Source: CAWBAT01 sp046331665 (GTDB lineage: Bacteria > Acidobacteriota > Terriglobia > Versatilivoradales > Versatilivoraceae). Taken from it: a stretch of DNA of 64,000 bases. The position numbers were made by a program, and so were the translations under genes. This document shows positions 36,797 to 48,200 of this stretch, piece by piece (positions within the stretch are counted from its first letter, which is position 1; each line of letters opens with the position of its first letter). The stretch lies in NCBI GenBank assembly GCA_046331665.1, contig JAXLQK010000031.1:1-64000 (forward strand). Reading direction: 5' to 3'. Below the pieces are notes generated by a model, which saw only the letters and a program-made list of their open reading frames with translations, was not told where the DNA came from and ran no database searches.

Positions 36797-37720
36797 ATGC
36801 TGAGTCGGATTCAAGGATTGTCATTACTCCTCCTGGTGGGTTGTATCTTTCGTGCTCTGCCTTGCATCCGCGAACGTCCTGAGGACGATTCTTGAAGAGA
36901 TTGCGCGGCCCGCAGCCCTCCTCAACGATTCTCTGATGCCTATCCTTCAAGCTCCTTCCGTCCCCGATCCGACTTCTCGATGGGACCGATAGCTTCCGGG
37001 ACCGGCAACGAGCAAGTGGCTCCACCCAAGAACGCCAACTTTCTAAGGACCTCCTTCTCGATCAGAAAGCAATTCTGGACCAGTCCTTTACACATTTCCA
37101 AGCGGGACATCTATTGGATAATTCCATTTGCTGCCGCCACAGGCGGACTAATTGCGACAGACAGCTCAACGTCAGGTGCTATCGCAAACTCTGAGCACCT
37201 TGTTTCCAGTAACGACATTTCAAGAATTGGGGCCGCTTATTCAACCTTTGGAACAGCGGGCGCCTTTTATTTGATAGGGTCTTTGGTCCATTAATGCACG
37301 GGCCCGTGAGACGGGAATCCTAAGACGGAGGCCCTCATCGACAGTTCGCTGAGTTGGGTTAGCGCTCAAAGGAATATTTCAGCGCGAGAGGCCGTACCAG
37401 GGCGATGGCAGGGTCATTTTTGGCCGGAGGAAATTCATTTCCATCTGGACATGCGATTACGACCTGGTCGCTGGCAGTCGTCATCGCTGAGGAGTATTCC
37501 GACCACAAACTGGTCGGCGTAGGAGCTTATAGCGTGGCGACGTTGGTGAGTGTGGCGCGCTATACCAGCTACAATCATTTTCTTTCCGATGTTCTTGTAG
37601 GAAGCGTATTCGGAGGCTTAATGGGCCATTACGTCTACCGGACCCATCACGTGCAGGAAACCGGCAATGTCAGAACGGGGTTGAAGTCTCGTCTCCTGCC
37701 TGCGGGGATTTCGCCCGCAC
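36797..37720 (+). pseudogene. Frameshifted PAP2-family phosphatase
   Basis: Pieces in successive frames make one protein: a signal peptide from ATG 36797 (MLSRIQGLSLLLLVGC), helical ANVLRTILEE, then 36980-37294 (KRDIYWIIPFAAATGGLIATD... GTAGAFYLIGSL). The short piece KTEALIDSS and the first phosphatase motif RERPYQGDG come next, then 37405 onward with NSFPSGHAITTWS and ARYTSYNHFLSDVLVG, the PSGH and SRxxxxxH-like motifs. At least three indels separate them. The ancestral protein was an exported acid phosphatase-like PAP2 enzyme. Coding sense ends near 37700. Confidence 0.75.
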
Positions 37721-38203
37721 TGTCCTCCAGCCGAAACCGAGGCTTGGCGCCTGGTGGAGATGGACGTTCATTGCCGGCACCCTTGTCCTCACAGAAGCAG
37801 GATTCTCCGCTTCCTGGCAAGAGATTCTACCCGGTTTCTAATTCGCCTACTAGGGTTCTCTCCCCGTGGGTCCTCAAAGTCGTGGGAAAATATTCTCATA
37901 TTCAGAAGTCTCGGTTTACCTGCCAATTCCTCCAAAACCCACTGGGGACAAGCGGTTTAGAGTTCTTTGACTTCTTTGCATCCTGCTCAAAGGTGAAATT
38001 GTTTTCATTTTAGGACTCAAACAAAGGTCCGTTATCCAGTTTGCTCAAGGAGCTTGGCAATGATGCGGCCGGGTGATAAGTCTTTTCTCGTAATTTGCGC
38101 CGCGTTGGCTATGTACTTGCGTATTTCCAGTTCAATCTAGAGACGGTGTGTCTGTTTCGATGGGAATGTCGGCCGGTTCCGAAGACTTCCATAGGAGGAA
38201 ATT
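37721..38203 (+). other. Region after the PAP2 pseudogene
   Basis: About 480 bases. A frame runs on from the PAP2 remnant to 38013 but its sequence is low-quality (Ser/Pro-rich) and looks non-coding. Nothing recognised before the strong ribosome binding site of the next gene. Confidence 0.45.
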
Positions 38204-39067
38204 ATGCTTTTCAAGCACAGCTCGGCGTCACGAGCCACATCAGCAGGTGCTCTCAGTAGCCTTAAAACAGGTGTAGATGAGAACAAGATCCTGAAGGTTG
38301 AATTTCCCTTAAATCGGCATCCTGAAGAAATCGACTGTTGGTTCGATGAATCCTGGAAAGAAAAATGTCGGGCCAGCGGCGATCACTATTACTGGGAGGC
38401 CGATGCTACGGATCCGGGTGACCGGAAGCAAGCCAGTGAATTGGTCCGGAAAGACATGGTGGATTTCTGTACATTGAATGGGGCATTGAAGTCCATGTCG
38501 GCTTTAGGTTCTGATTTCGAAGACCCTGAATTCCAGCATCTCCTTGAAGAGATTCAGAAGACGAATATGGAACTACAGAAATTGAAGGGGCAAACGGAAA
38601 AACTAAACGCCGAAGAAAAGAACATCCGGCAGGTTCTGGACCAATTGGACGATCCTTCCCTGACGGACAAGGTCTTTGAGGAGACAAAGAAAAAGAGTTA
38701 TGCTGCGGAACTTGCCCGGACCAAGATCGAAGTTTACGAGCGGCAGCGTAAATCCCTAAAGGCTAAGGCACTGACTGCTTTCGTTGAACACCGCCAAAAG
38801 GAATTTGAAAGGCGGAAGAGAATCGGCGACCAGATGGCGGAACGAATCAATGCCCAGCTGGATGAGGATCAAAAGCTGATTAATGAGTTTATTGGGTTTC
38901 TGCCTTCCATTGCGACAGTGGCTCCCGACGATCAGCCCATTTCCCCTTCGATTCACTACGTAAGTTCCAGGTTTGATCAGAGTATCTCGAAGGAGATCAA
39001 GACTCTTGAATTGGGACGGATTGTAATAAAACAGGGCCGATATGAATTTAAGATGAGGGAAGAATAG
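38204..39067 (+). CDS. Coiled-coil protein of unknown function
   Basis: 287 aa with a very good ribosome binding site (AGGAGGAAATT before ATG). No family recognised. N-terminal part globular with WFDESWKEKC and DHYYWEADATDPGD; residues about 100-220 form a long charged coiled coil (LLEEIQKTNMELQKLKGQTEK, RQKEFERRKRIGDQMAERI). The C terminus is mixed. No signal peptide or membrane segment, so it is probably cytoplasmic. It stands alone between the PAP2 remnant and an OmpR-type system. Confidence 0.75.
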   Translation: MLFKHSSASRATSAGALSSLKTGVDENKILKVEFPLNRHPEEIDCWFDESWKEKCRASGDHYYWEADATDPGDRKQASELVRKDMVDFCTLNGALKSMSALGSDFEDPEFQHLLEEIQKTNMELQKLKGQTEKLNAEEKNIRQVLDQLDDPSLTDKVFEETKKKSYAAELARTKIEVYERQRKSLKAKALTAFVEHRQKEFERRKRIGDQMAERINAQLDEDQKLINEFIGFLPSIATVAPDDQPISPSIHYVSSRFDQSISKEIKTLELGRIVIKQGRYEFKMREE

Positions 39068-39303
39068 GCGGGAAGGGGTCACCTGGTTCCCGGCTATCCA
39101 TCCTCCTTTTTGGGGGGACTCGAGTCAGCAGCGCCTCAATTGCCATGGGATTGTTTCTTCCGATCCGAGCCAGCCATTGGCATGGAATGAGGTTTCCGTA
39201 GCACGGCTACTGTTTTTGTGGGATCCAGCCTAAAGCTTCGAACCTGGGCAATGGTGCGGGATGAGAGGTTCCTTGCACAGTGGCCATGAAGTCTTATCCT
39301 CCG

Positions 39304-40068
39304 TTACTCGGTGCTGTCGATGAAGCGGTAGCCGAGTCCTCGGACTGTCAGGAAATGAGCTGGGTTCTTGGGGTCGTCCTCTAACTTCTGTCGAAGTAGG
39401 GCGACGTGCACGTCTACTGTTCGTGTTTGAATCTCAGCCTCATAGCCCCAGACTTCACGCAGTAGCTGCTCTCGGGAAAGCGTAGTTCCTAGATTCTGTA
39501 TGAAGTAACAAAGTAGTTGGTATTCCCGAGCGGACAGCTCTGCTGGCTTGCCTCGATAACGGACCTGCGTTGTTCGGAAATCGATGGTGACAGACCCAAA
39601 ATTAAATGCCTTCTCAATAATGGTTTGATCTGGGGTTGCTCGTCGAATCAAAGCCTCGATGCGTGCCAGCAATTCCAATGGTTCAAACGGCTTGGTAAGA
39701 TAATCATCAGCCCCAAGCTTCAACCCCAGAACCTTATCTAAGACCTGCCCGCGAGCTGTCAGCATGAGAACGGGAGTGCGGATGCCTTGGCGGCGGAGAT
39801 CCCGACAGACATCAAACCCATTCTTTATGGGCAACATTACGTCCAGGATGATCAAGTCAAAATTCGATTGGGCCACTAGTTCGAGTGCGGACTTCCCGTC
39901 CCACGCTGCTTTCACCGAATAGCCTTCAGCCGTTAGGAGGTCGGTGAGAGTCATGACGAGCCCCGGTTCGTCTTCAACCAGCAACAACCTTTCCCCCAAG
40001 ATTGCCTCCTTTGGATTTCGAATCAGGCTCTTTCCATTGCGTTCTTCTTGATTTTTTCCAAGGAACAT
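39304..40068 (-). CDS. OmpR-family response regulator
   Basis: 254 aa. Receiver with phospho-acceptor Asp76 (LIILDVMLPIKNG), switch Lys in YLTKPFEPLELLA, and a C-terminal winged helix (LSAREYQLLCYFIQNLG, REVWGYEAEIQTRTVDVHV). The ATG shares one base with the kinase stop (TGATG), showing translational coupling to the sensor kinase upstream. Target genes unknown. Confidence 0.95.
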   Translation of the reverse strand: MFLGKNQEERNGKSLIRNPKEAILGERLLLVEDEPGLVMTLTDLLTAEGYSVKAAWDGKSALELVAQSNFDLIILDVMLPIKNGFDVCRDLRRQGIRTPVLMLTARGQVLDKVLGLKLGADDYLTKPFEPLELLARIEALIRRATPDQTIIEKAFNFGSVTIDFRTTQVRYRGKPAELSAREYQLLCYFIQNLGTTLSREQLLREVWGYEAEIQTRTVDVHVALLRQKLEDDPKNPAHFLTVRGLGYRFIDSTE

Positions 40069-41993
40069 CAGCTTATTTTGTACGACTTGGGTTCCTCAAA
40101 AATGGGAAGATACAACGTGAAAGAGGCGCCTCCACCAGGCTGGTTGGCAACTCGCACTCGCCCGCCAGTGGCCTTTAGATACCTTTGTATTAGGCTAAGG
40201 CCCAGCCCAGCTCCGGGAATGGACGAAGCCAATACTTTTCTCCCTCGATAGAATGGTTCAAAAATGTGAGGGAGGTCTACCGGGTCAATTCCAGTCCCGC
40301 GGTCTTCGACCATCACCTCTACTTCTGAGTGACGAACTTCGGCAGTCACGCTCACTCTCAGCCATTTGCCGGCGGCCCCGTATTTGATCGCATTCTCGAG
40401 CAAATTCCGGATCACACCGTGCAAGGCTTGCTCGTCGGCGAGGACGGGAGGGAGCTTTTCTTCGATGTGCTGTTCTACGGTCCAGCCACCGTCTTCCAAT
40501 GTCTTTTGAAAGTCCGAGAGCAGTTTCCGTATCAAGGGGCCGATTTCGGTTGAATGAGGCTGGAAGCGTGCCCGGCCTGATTGGATCCCCGCATAATTCA
40601 AGATCTGTTCTAACATCTCGGAAAGCCGCTTCCCTTCTGATTGAATGACCATTCCATATTGGTGAACCTTTTCAGGCTGGATCCCCACGCCTCGCGCCAG
40701 GTTAAATCCCGCGGATTGGATCACCGACAAAGGTGTGCGAAGTTCATGCGATATTCCCGCGACAAATTCCATCTGCTGTCTGGCCAAGGCGCGCGCTTTT
40801 TGCGTACTAATAGTCAGGGTCACAATACTCAATGTCATTAAGAAGAGAATCCCAAACCCGATGGCGAGGTTTCGATAGCGCGTCTTGTTGGCTTCTATTG
40901 CAATGGACCCTGCCTGGTGTCGGGCCGCGAGCACCCAGGAATTGCCGGACGGAGTCGACTCTGTGTCTCTGACGCTGGAACTGGACATGGGGCGTGCATC
41001 AGGCTGTATTTCACCCTGAAGGGGATCTGGATTTACGGGGCCTCCTCCTCGAGGACGAAAACCGAACCCTGATCGGTTGGGAGTCCTGAGCAAGGGGGCA
41101 GTCATGTCCGCGGTGTTCAGAAAAGAGGGTGTCAAATTAGGATTAGAAGCATAGAGCAAAGGTCCAGACTTGCCCGCGCTTACCGCCATATCATACCTGG
41201 ATAATCCGGCGCTTCCGAAATGTCGTTTGGCAAGGGTCGGGAAAAGCTGCTGCTTAAAGAACTCGGAGTCCAGCTCGATAAAGTACCACCCTCTAACCTG
41301 CGCAGGTAATTCATTAAAAGGCGGCCGCCTGGGCGATGAGATGAATGAGGATTTCTTTTGGCCGCTGAGAGCTGGATTTTTGGTAGGCTCGGGGCTCGAA
41401 GGTGATGAGGACGAGTTTCTCTCCCAATCAGGTCGTCGAAAAATAAACCTTGATCCAAAAAATGTTGCCGGTAGGACCACCAATGGATGATCCGGAGACA
41501 TCGCCAGACCCATCCCTCCAGGCAAGGGTATCGGTCTTCCTCCCGACACCCAATACTCGGCTAATGCCTGTTTATAATTCTGCAGGCCTGGAGGCCATTC
41601 TTCCCGGTCGAACTTCTTTTCCTGCGGCAGAAACCTCTCATACCTCGGAATCCCCGCAGCGTCTATTACACCAATTCCGAGATTTTTGATCAATTGTGGG
41701 TTTCGGGAATTATTTAGCCATTGGGAATAGAGTTCATTGAGATGCGCCTCAATATCGGTTTCATTCTCAAAACCGGCCTGAGGGCGGAAGCTTGAAAAGA
41801 TCTCTTGAATAGAACTCGAGAAATCAGACTGAAACCCGCGAAACGCTACTTCGAGGAGCTCTTTTTGCTGAAGTCGATCGGCAGCGGAAACACGGTCGAT
41901 CCAACGGTAAAGTAAAATGGCAGCCAGAGCCACGAGCACGAAGAGGCCGGATACGAGGAAGAACAGACGTGACTTATCATACCTTTCCCACAC
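40068..41993 (-). CDS. Membrane sensor histidine kinase
   Basis: 641 aa. First membrane helix at about residues 10-32, a large periplasmic region (about residues 35-380) with Ser/Pro-rich low-complexity stretches, and a second helix (AIGFGILFLMTLSIVTLTIS). The phospho-acceptor His is in AGISHELRTPLSVIQ, followed by ATPase motifs NLLENAIKYG, VEDRGTGIDPVDLP and GAGLGLSLIQRYL. Signal unknown. It forms an operon with the OmpR-type regulator. Confidence 0.93.
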   Translation of the reverse strand: MWERYDKSRLFFLVSGLFVLVALAAILLYRWIDRVSAADRLQQKELLEVAFRGFQSDFSSSIQEIFSSFRPQAGFENETDIEAHLNELYSQWLNNSRNPQLIKNLGIGVIDAAGIPRYERFLPQEKKFDREEWPPGLQNYKQALAEYWVSGGRPIPLPGGMGLAMSPDHPLVVLPATFFGSRFIFRRPDWERNSSSSPSSPEPTKNPALSGQKKSSFISSPRRPPFNELPAQVRGWYFIELDSEFFKQQLFPTLAKRHFGSAGLSRYDMAVSAGKSGPLLYASNPNLTPSFLNTADMTAPLLRTPNRSGFGFRPRGGGPVNPDPLQGEIQPDARPMSSSSVRDTESTPSGNSWVLAARHQAGSIAIEANKTRYRNLAIGFGILFLMTLSIVTLTISTQKARALARQQMEFVAGISHELRTPLSVIQSAGFNLARGVGIQPEKVHQYGMVIQSEGKRLSEMLEQILNYAGIQSGRARFQPHSTEIGPLIRKLLSDFQKTLEDGGWTVEQHIEEKLPPVLADEQALHGVIRNLLENAIKYGAAGKWLRVSVTAEVRHSEVEVMVEDRGTGIDPVDLPHIFEPFYRGRKVLASSIPGAGLGLSLIQRYLKATGGRVRVANQPGGGASFTLYLPIFEEPKSYKIS

Positions 41994-42292
41994 AACTTGT
42001 ATTATACTCCCCGGCGGTCATTTGGCTTTCCATGGTCTGCAACTTTACCTGGAATTTACAAAAATAATTTATCAGCAAGCACCAGCCTAAAGTAAGATCG
42101 CTGGAGGCAGTGCTATTGGAATCGGCATCCCGCGTGAGAAGTCTCCGATGGGTCAGGAGCAACTAGATAGCATTTTGCCTCATAATCGCCTAAAGGAGAT
42201 TGGTTAAAGCTACCCGCCTTTTACCTGCTCGAATTTGAGGTGCAAGAGATGTCAACTCCCGGTATTGCTGGCCATGCTTTTCTCCCCAATCC
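41994..42292. other. Intergenic region between divergent genes
   Basis: About 300 bases between the sensor kinase and the exported hypothetical gene. No gene or recognised element. Confidence 0.45.
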
Positions 42293-43111
42293 ATGAGTCT
42301 AAGAAGAGATTCTTTTAAGAAGATTTCTAGTCTTCATCTGTCCCGGAAAAACTCTTTAGAGAAACGTTATACAATTCGAAACCGAAGAGTCAGTTTCTGG
42401 ACTGCCGCCGTATTCCTGTTTTTGTTTTCCTCCCTTACTGTTTGGTCTCAGGAAAATTCCCCGGAGAATTCAGAACCAGGTCCAGCCAATGCAGTGAAGG
42501 TCGATTCGGCTAATGCGGCGAAGTCCGATAAAGCGTCGCTTCAGGTAAATCCCCTCACCGGTCTGGTCTCTACCTCGTCAACCAATTACAAGCCACTCAC
42601 CCCGGAACAACGCTGGAAGCTCTATTTCAAACAAAACTATTGGTCTGTGGGGGCCTTTCTCGGGCCCATCGCTACCTCGTTGCTCATTGATCAAACCACC
42701 GGCCAACCTCCGGAATGGGGAGGAGGCATCGGCGGATATGGACGGAGATTAGCCTCCCGACTTGGGACTGGAATCGTTCAAGGGAGCTTTCAAGCTCCAG
42801 TGGCGGCCCTGTTGAAGGAAGATACTCGCTATATCAGCAGCGGGAGCGGGGGGATTGGGCCGCGAATGAAGCACGTATTCATCTACAGCTTCATCACCTA
42901 CAATAACCAGGGCCGCAAGACGCTGAATATTGCAAACTTGGGCGGTTATTATGCGTCCAGTGCGGCCTCCACTCTCTGGCTTCCCCAGAAGGAGAGCGTC
43001 GGCCTCTATACCTTGACGGATGGGAGCAAGCAGATGGGACTAAGCATCCTGGTCAACATGATCCAGGAATTCTGGCCAGATATTCGGCAATCGCTTTCGC
43101 GCCGGCATTGA
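42293..43111 (+). CDS. Exported hypothetical protein
   Basis: 272 aa. A late signal-like segment at residues about 33-53 (VSFWTAAVFLFLFSSLTVWSQ) suggests the true start may lie further in. The mature part has a polar stretch and then Gly-rich segments (WGGGIGGYGRRLASRLGTGI, SGSGGIGPRMKHVF) and a final amphipathic region. I do not recognise a family beyond a likely envelope protein. No ribosome binding site decides the start. Confidence 0.65.
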   Translation: MSLRRDSFKKISSLHLSRKNSLEKRYTIRNRRVSFWTAAVFLFLFSSLTVWSQENSPENSEPGPANAVKVDSANAAKSDKASLQVNPLTGLVSTSSTNYKPLTPEQRWKLYFKQNYWSVGAFLGPIATSLLIDQTTGQPPEWGGGIGGYGRRLASRLGTGIVQGSFQAPVAALLKEDTRYISSGSGGIGPRMKHVFIYSFITYNNQGRKTLNIANLGGYYASSAASTLWLPQKESVGLYTLTDGSKQMGLSILVNMIQEFWPDIRQSLSRRH

Positions 43112-43121
43112 GCCAAGGCTG

Positions 43122-45254
43122 CTACCGAATCGCGAACTGAGTTTTCTCCTCCAGGCTCTCTTTGTTCTCAGGGCCGCCAACCTCCACGTGCAAGGCGTAA
43201 TCCCCTTTGACAAACTGTGTGAGAGGGAGTTCCAACTGGCAGGTCACCGTATTCTTTGAACCTTCGTCGTATTGGTCCAACTCAAGTTTTCCCGCTTGCC
43301 GAAACACCTTGTCCTCCTTGTAAAACGTAAGGGAGGCAGTGAGATGAGGCTGTGTCTTGGTAGGTGTATTTACGTACAGTTGGAAGTAAATGTAAAGATG
43401 ATCCGAAGCTGCAAAAACTTTTGCTACGCTTGGAACCAGGCGGTTACCATCCAGGTTTAGTGGATCGGGGGGGGCAGAACCCGTTGGAGCCCCTCCGTTG
43501 AATGATGCCAATTTCTTGACTCCATTCCCTTTTTGGTCCGCAGGTTCGAGATGATTGCTCAAAATAATGGAGGATATTGAAAGGGTCTCGCGATTGAAAT
43601 CCGGGACCTCCAGGATCTGTTCGAAAGTACTAAGCTTTCCTGTCTGGTTTTCCCGCAACAAAAATTTCATGTCGTATTTCCCCGGCCTTAGGTAGAACCC
43701 GGTTTGGTACTGAATATCTGCCTGGCTGAACTTTTGAAAGGTCTGGGAATCCAAATCGATTCGGATGGTATCCCGCACGGCACTGATTACGCTATTTTTT
43801 GCACCGCGTACCTGGCCGATGAAATCAAAGACTCCCTGGGTCTTTTTCCCCTTTTGTTCAAAGGGTATATCCGCCGCATTGAATCTTAACGAAACGGGCA
43901 CATAAACTTGTTCAGGACTGGCGCGTACAAAGTTGGTGGCGATTAAGAAAGGAATTTCAGAAAAAGGGCGTTCTGCGGCGACCACTTCTTCGAGGTGACG
44001 CTCCTTGTCTGTCCTGCTGAACTGAGTAAATGAAGTGGGAGCAAAATAACCCTGGCGGAATTTCAGGCGAGCGCCCGGGATATTGATTTCTACTTTGATG
44101 CGACGAAACTTCCCATCTCTTTTCAGGTTGGTGGAATTATATCCCACAAGGTAATAGCTCATGGAATCTCTTTGGACAGCCTCGAACACCTGTCCGAGAT
44201 TGTTGGTATCCATGAGTGCCTTGCCGCCTGTGTCGGAGGCCAGCGTCGTTAAAGTTTCCTGGGCATTGGCAATCGCTGAGTACTGGTCGCGAACGGCCTT
44301 TCCACTGTAGTTGGCGTTTCCCGAGGCACTCCCCTGACTGGCGTCTCCCCCTGGAGGCGCGGCAATTAGGCCTCTCGCATCCACGGCATAGAGAGAAGTG
44401 GCCGATTGATTCAGGGCATCCACCGTTGCCCGGATCTGGGACTGGTTCTCCACCCCTGTGGTCGAAATCCCGCTGGAATAGTAAATAAGGAATTTCTTTT
44501 CGGGAAGAAAACGGAACATTTTCCCCACGGCTTCGATGGCAGACAACTTTCGATCCGTGTTGAAGATGTTGTATTGAGTCTCATCCGCTGTAAATGAGTC
44601 CGACACATCAACTGTTGTCGCGTCATCCGCAGTGGTGACTCCCAATTCTGCGAGACTAGCCGAGTCGCCGATATTGAGTTTTTGCACGGCTTGACTGAGC
44701 GCTCTTGGATCATTGGTGAAGTTCTGCAGCACCTTCAGCGATGAGGCATTAACCACTATTGCGACCAGGTCTGCGGGCGTCAGCTGTTTCTCGATGAATT
44801 TGCGCGCGGAAGATTGCGCTTGAATCAGGTCTTCGACCGGCATGGAAGAGAGATCGAAGTAGAGGATCAGCAATCGGTGGTGTTGAAATTGTTGTAAAGG
44901 GATTTGCTCTTGAGGCATTTTGGAGAGGTTAATGATTCCAGTTGACGGTGCTGTTGGCGTAACGCTTTCCGGAGACGGTTGTGTCGCCACGGAGAGGTCT
45001 TCAAAATCAAACGTGCTGATTCTCTGGGGAACCTTGTCTTCCGAAATGGTGAAATTTTCTCGCGTCAGGTTCTTTATCGGTGCTCCGTTCTTGTCGGCGA
45101 CGACGACGTCGACGAGGACAAGATCCTGATAAACACTCAAGGTGTAAACACTTTCATCACTCTCTGTGGATTGGGCGGTTTGTGGGGAAATGCGCCCGTC
45201 CAGCGCCAGCATCAGCCACAAGATCACTAAGAATATCGATTGGAACTTTCGCAT
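43122..45254 (-). CDS. VWFA-related acidobacterial-domain protein
   Basis: 710 aa with signal peptide (MRKFQSIFLVILWLMLALD). The opening repeat VYQDLVLVDVVVADKNGAPIKNL and TRENFTISEDKVPQRISTFD is the hallmark of the acidobacterial VWFA-related family. A von Willebrand A-type core follows (RLLILYFDLSSMP), then SYYLVGYNSTN and a long C-terminal beta-rich part. The role is unknown. A second family member lies at 49.95 kb, and a TonB receptor gene follows upstream on the same strand. Confidence 0.92.
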   Translation of the reverse strand: MRKFQSIFLVILWLMLALDGRISPQTAQSTESDESVYTLSVYQDLVLVDVVVADKNGAPIKNLTRENFTISEDKVPQRISTFDFEDLSVATQPSPESVTPTAPSTGIINLSKMPQEQIPLQQFQHHRLLILYFDLSSMPVEDLIQAQSSARKFIEKQLTPADLVAIVVNASSLKVLQNFTNDPRALSQAVQKLNIGDSASLAELGVTTADDATTVDVSDSFTADETQYNIFNTDRKLSAIEAVGKMFRFLPEKKFLIYYSSGISTTGVENQSQIRATVDALNQSATSLYAVDARGLIAAPPGGDASQGSASGNANYSGKAVRDQYSAIANAQETLTTLASDTGGKALMDTNNLGQVFEAVQRDSMSYYLVGYNSTNLKRDGKFRRIKVEINIPGARLKFRQGYFAPTSFTQFSRTDKERHLEEVVAAERPFSEIPFLIATNFVRASPEQVYVPVSLRFNAADIPFEQKGKKTQGVFDFIGQVRGAKNSVISAVRDTIRIDLDSQTFQKFSQADIQYQTGFYLRPGKYDMKFLLRENQTGKLSTFEQILEVPDFNRETLSISSIILSNHLEPADQKGNGVKKLASFNGGAPTGSAPPDPLNLDGNRLVPSVAKVFAASDHLYIYFQLYVNTPTKTQPHLTASLTFYKEDKVFRQAGKLELDQYDEGSKNTVTCQLELPLTQFVKGDYALHVEVGGPENKESLEEKTQFAIR

Positions 45255-45296
45255 GATCGAAACCCCGTAGAGAGGCGCACCGCCTCTTTACACCTC

Positions 45297-48200
45297 CTAG
45301 AAGCTAAATCTTATGGTAAAGGTGATTTGCCGCATCTGTCTCGCGCTGGTTAACTGACCAAATGTTGATGAGTCGGCCACCACCCCCAGCCCGGAGAAAT
45401 TGACAGTATTGAACAAGTTGTTGGCTTGGGCGCGGAACTCCAACCGCTTGCCGTCATTGGAAAGGGGAATCGCCTTGGTAACGGTCATATTTACGTTTGC
45501 CATGCCCGGACCGGTGATGGTATTTCGACCTGCATTTCCCAAGATGCCTGTTCCTGGAATGGCAAAGGCTGCTGTATTGAAAAAATGTTCAACGGATTGT
45601 TCAGAAGACGGCAATGAGATGGGCTCTCCCGTTGCGTCGGCACGCAATGATTGATTTACCGGGATACCAGCCAAAAAGGTTGAACTGCCACTAATTCTTG
45701 CCGTGTAAGGAGTGCCGGACTGAAGCGCGATGATAGCCATGAGTGACCAGCCTCCAGCAACCTTGGTAGGCCAGCCCCCCTGGGAAAGGAACTTTTTTCT
45801 TTCACCCATGGGTAGCTCATAAACCGACGAGATATTGGCTTGATGGCGGATGTCAAAAGTCGACAATCCCCTTTCCGCTTCCAGGTTATTGGTGTAAAGG
45901 GCGACCGTTTGTTGACTCCCCCCGATGCTGGAAGCGTCGTCCAGGGATTTTCCATAAATATAACTACCGTTGACAGCCAGCCCGGAGGTAAATCGCCTCT
46001 GGAGACGAATCGAGAAGGAATTAAAGCTGGAATTGGCTCCATAGGATTCAAAGAAAAATTCCTGGGCATTGGAGATGCCGGGATTCAACGACGGGGTCTG
46101 GGGAGTTACTAATAACCGATTGGGAGAAAGCAGGACGTCCAAGCCTGTCCCTTTGGAGCCGTTGTAAGACAGCGTCAAAACGAGATTCGGACGGAGCTGA
46201 TGCTGAATGTCCAGGTTCCAGAGCTGAATATAGCCCACGCGAAGCGACCGGTCGACGGCGTAATTATTGGTAACTGTTCCCGAATTCGGCGGAGGAAATC
46301 CATTATTCAGCGTGAGGACATCGGGGGAGCCCGTAATCAGTGTATTGCTGAAGGCGAAGGGAGGTTGGCTTGCCAATTGAAGATCAATCTGGTTATAGAT
46401 GGAGGAGTTATAGAAAATACCATATCCGCTCCGAATTACCGTACTGTGATGTTGGAAGGGTTTCCAGGCAATTCCCAAGCGGGGAGCGAAGTTATTTCGA
46501 TCCGGATTGATCAGTCCGCGCGGAAAAGGTCCGCTGTAGGGGCCCGTGGAGTTAGGGACTACCACGCTGACGCCTGTAAACTCAGGAGCCACGTCCAGGT
46601 TGGCGATATGGTTGTATTTCTCAATCAGGGGGGTAACAAATTCATAACGCAGACCCACATTAATCGTGAGTTGAGGTGTAAGCTTCCAGTTGTCCTGGAT
46701 GAATGTATTGTAAACATTTCCACGAAAATAGTTACTGCTGGTGCCATAACGAATGGATGTGGATTGAGGTAAGCCCAGGAGAAAATCCGCGAGGTCATAC
46801 CCCGTCCCCCGAATGATGGCCCCGGTTGAATCCAGGGCACTCGTTAATGAACCGTTGAAGACGAACGTGCCCCGCGAATTGGGTTCCGTTTCGCTGTTGA
46901 TCTCGACACGACGGTACTCGATCCCCCCTCGAAAAGTATGTTTGTTTTTGACCCAGGTGAGCGTATCGCCGAGATGACTTGTTTGATCGCGCCTGAGTAA
47001 GGGATAAGTGTCTTGCAGTGCAGCGTAGTTGGTAAGGCGTACCGTGGGAACACCATAATTAATCGGATCTGTGGGAACTCCCGAAATACCTAAATCCCCA
47101 GCCACATCGTTGACATAGGCGAACTCGTTCAAGGAACTCGTACGCATCCGGTTAAAACTGTACGTCGCATTATTAATCAAGTGAGAGGTGAAGTTATGAA
47201 CATAGTTAAGGCGAGCATTCTGACCGCGGGTGGACTGGGTAGTCAGAAATCCCGGAAAAACCTGGGTTGTCTCAGAGTGCGTTTGACGCCAAAAATAAGC
47301 CACAGCAAGATTATCGTTGGGGCTTATTCGAAAATTAAAGCGGCTCAAGATCATGTCCGAGTTTGTCGGCAGCGACAAAAGTTGATGGTAATTGAGCACA
47401 CTGCCAGGCAGATTGGGGAGGGGAATATAACTGAGCAGTCCCAGTGCTGTTGGACTCATTCGGCCTGCCGGGATGATGTTATTGGTAAATTGCCTGTCCT
47501 GGTTAGGTTCTCCGCGGATAGCGGGGTCGTATATCGCGACGGGCTGAGTTGAAGCACCTATCCGAATGAGAGATTGCGAAAAGTCGCCATTTCGTTCGAG
47601 AGCGTAGGCACAGTAACAGTGCTATCCGAAGGAGAAGTACTTCTGAACCGACATAATTCATGAAAAAAGAGCTGCGGTCTTTGCCGTTAAAATTTTGGGA
47701 TGGAGAGAGGGCCCCAAGGTTTGCACCGAAGTTATTTTGATTATAAGAGGCTTTCGGCTGCTCCAAGCCCGAGAACGAAAATTGACGGGCATCGAAGACG
47801 GAATTGTTATAGCTCTCAAAGATTGATCCCCGGAGCCGATTGGCTGAATTGGGGCCAAACCCTCCTGCTCCGAACGCCCCTCCTCCAAATCCCCCCTGGC
47901 CTCCAAAACTCCAGGTCCCCTCCAAAGCCCCTCCGCCAAAGCCTCCGCCGGGTCCGCCTCGGCCCGAGGGAAAACCTCCGCCGAAGCCGCCGGGACCTCC
48001 TACCATGGGGCCTCCGCCTAAGTTCCCCATCCCCCCTCGCCCATAGCGCTCGCCGCGTATGCGGTCCTGGAAGTCCTGTGCCTGGTCATCGGAGACCCAT
48101 GCTGGGACCAAGCAGAATTTGGAGCACCGGGATCATCAACTTGAATAACCAGCATGTCTGTTCTGGGCTCAGTCCCATTTCCGTTTGGACTGGACGCAGT

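Noticed and set aside
37721..38013. C-terminal tail after the PAP2 remnant as a real protein part
   Set aside because: Ser/Pro-rich sequence without family likeness, probably out-of-frame reading.
47840..48050. Repeated C/G-rich units resembling a tandem repeat array
   Set aside because: They encode the Gly-rich stretch of the TonB receptor; spacing is irregular and not CRISPR-like.
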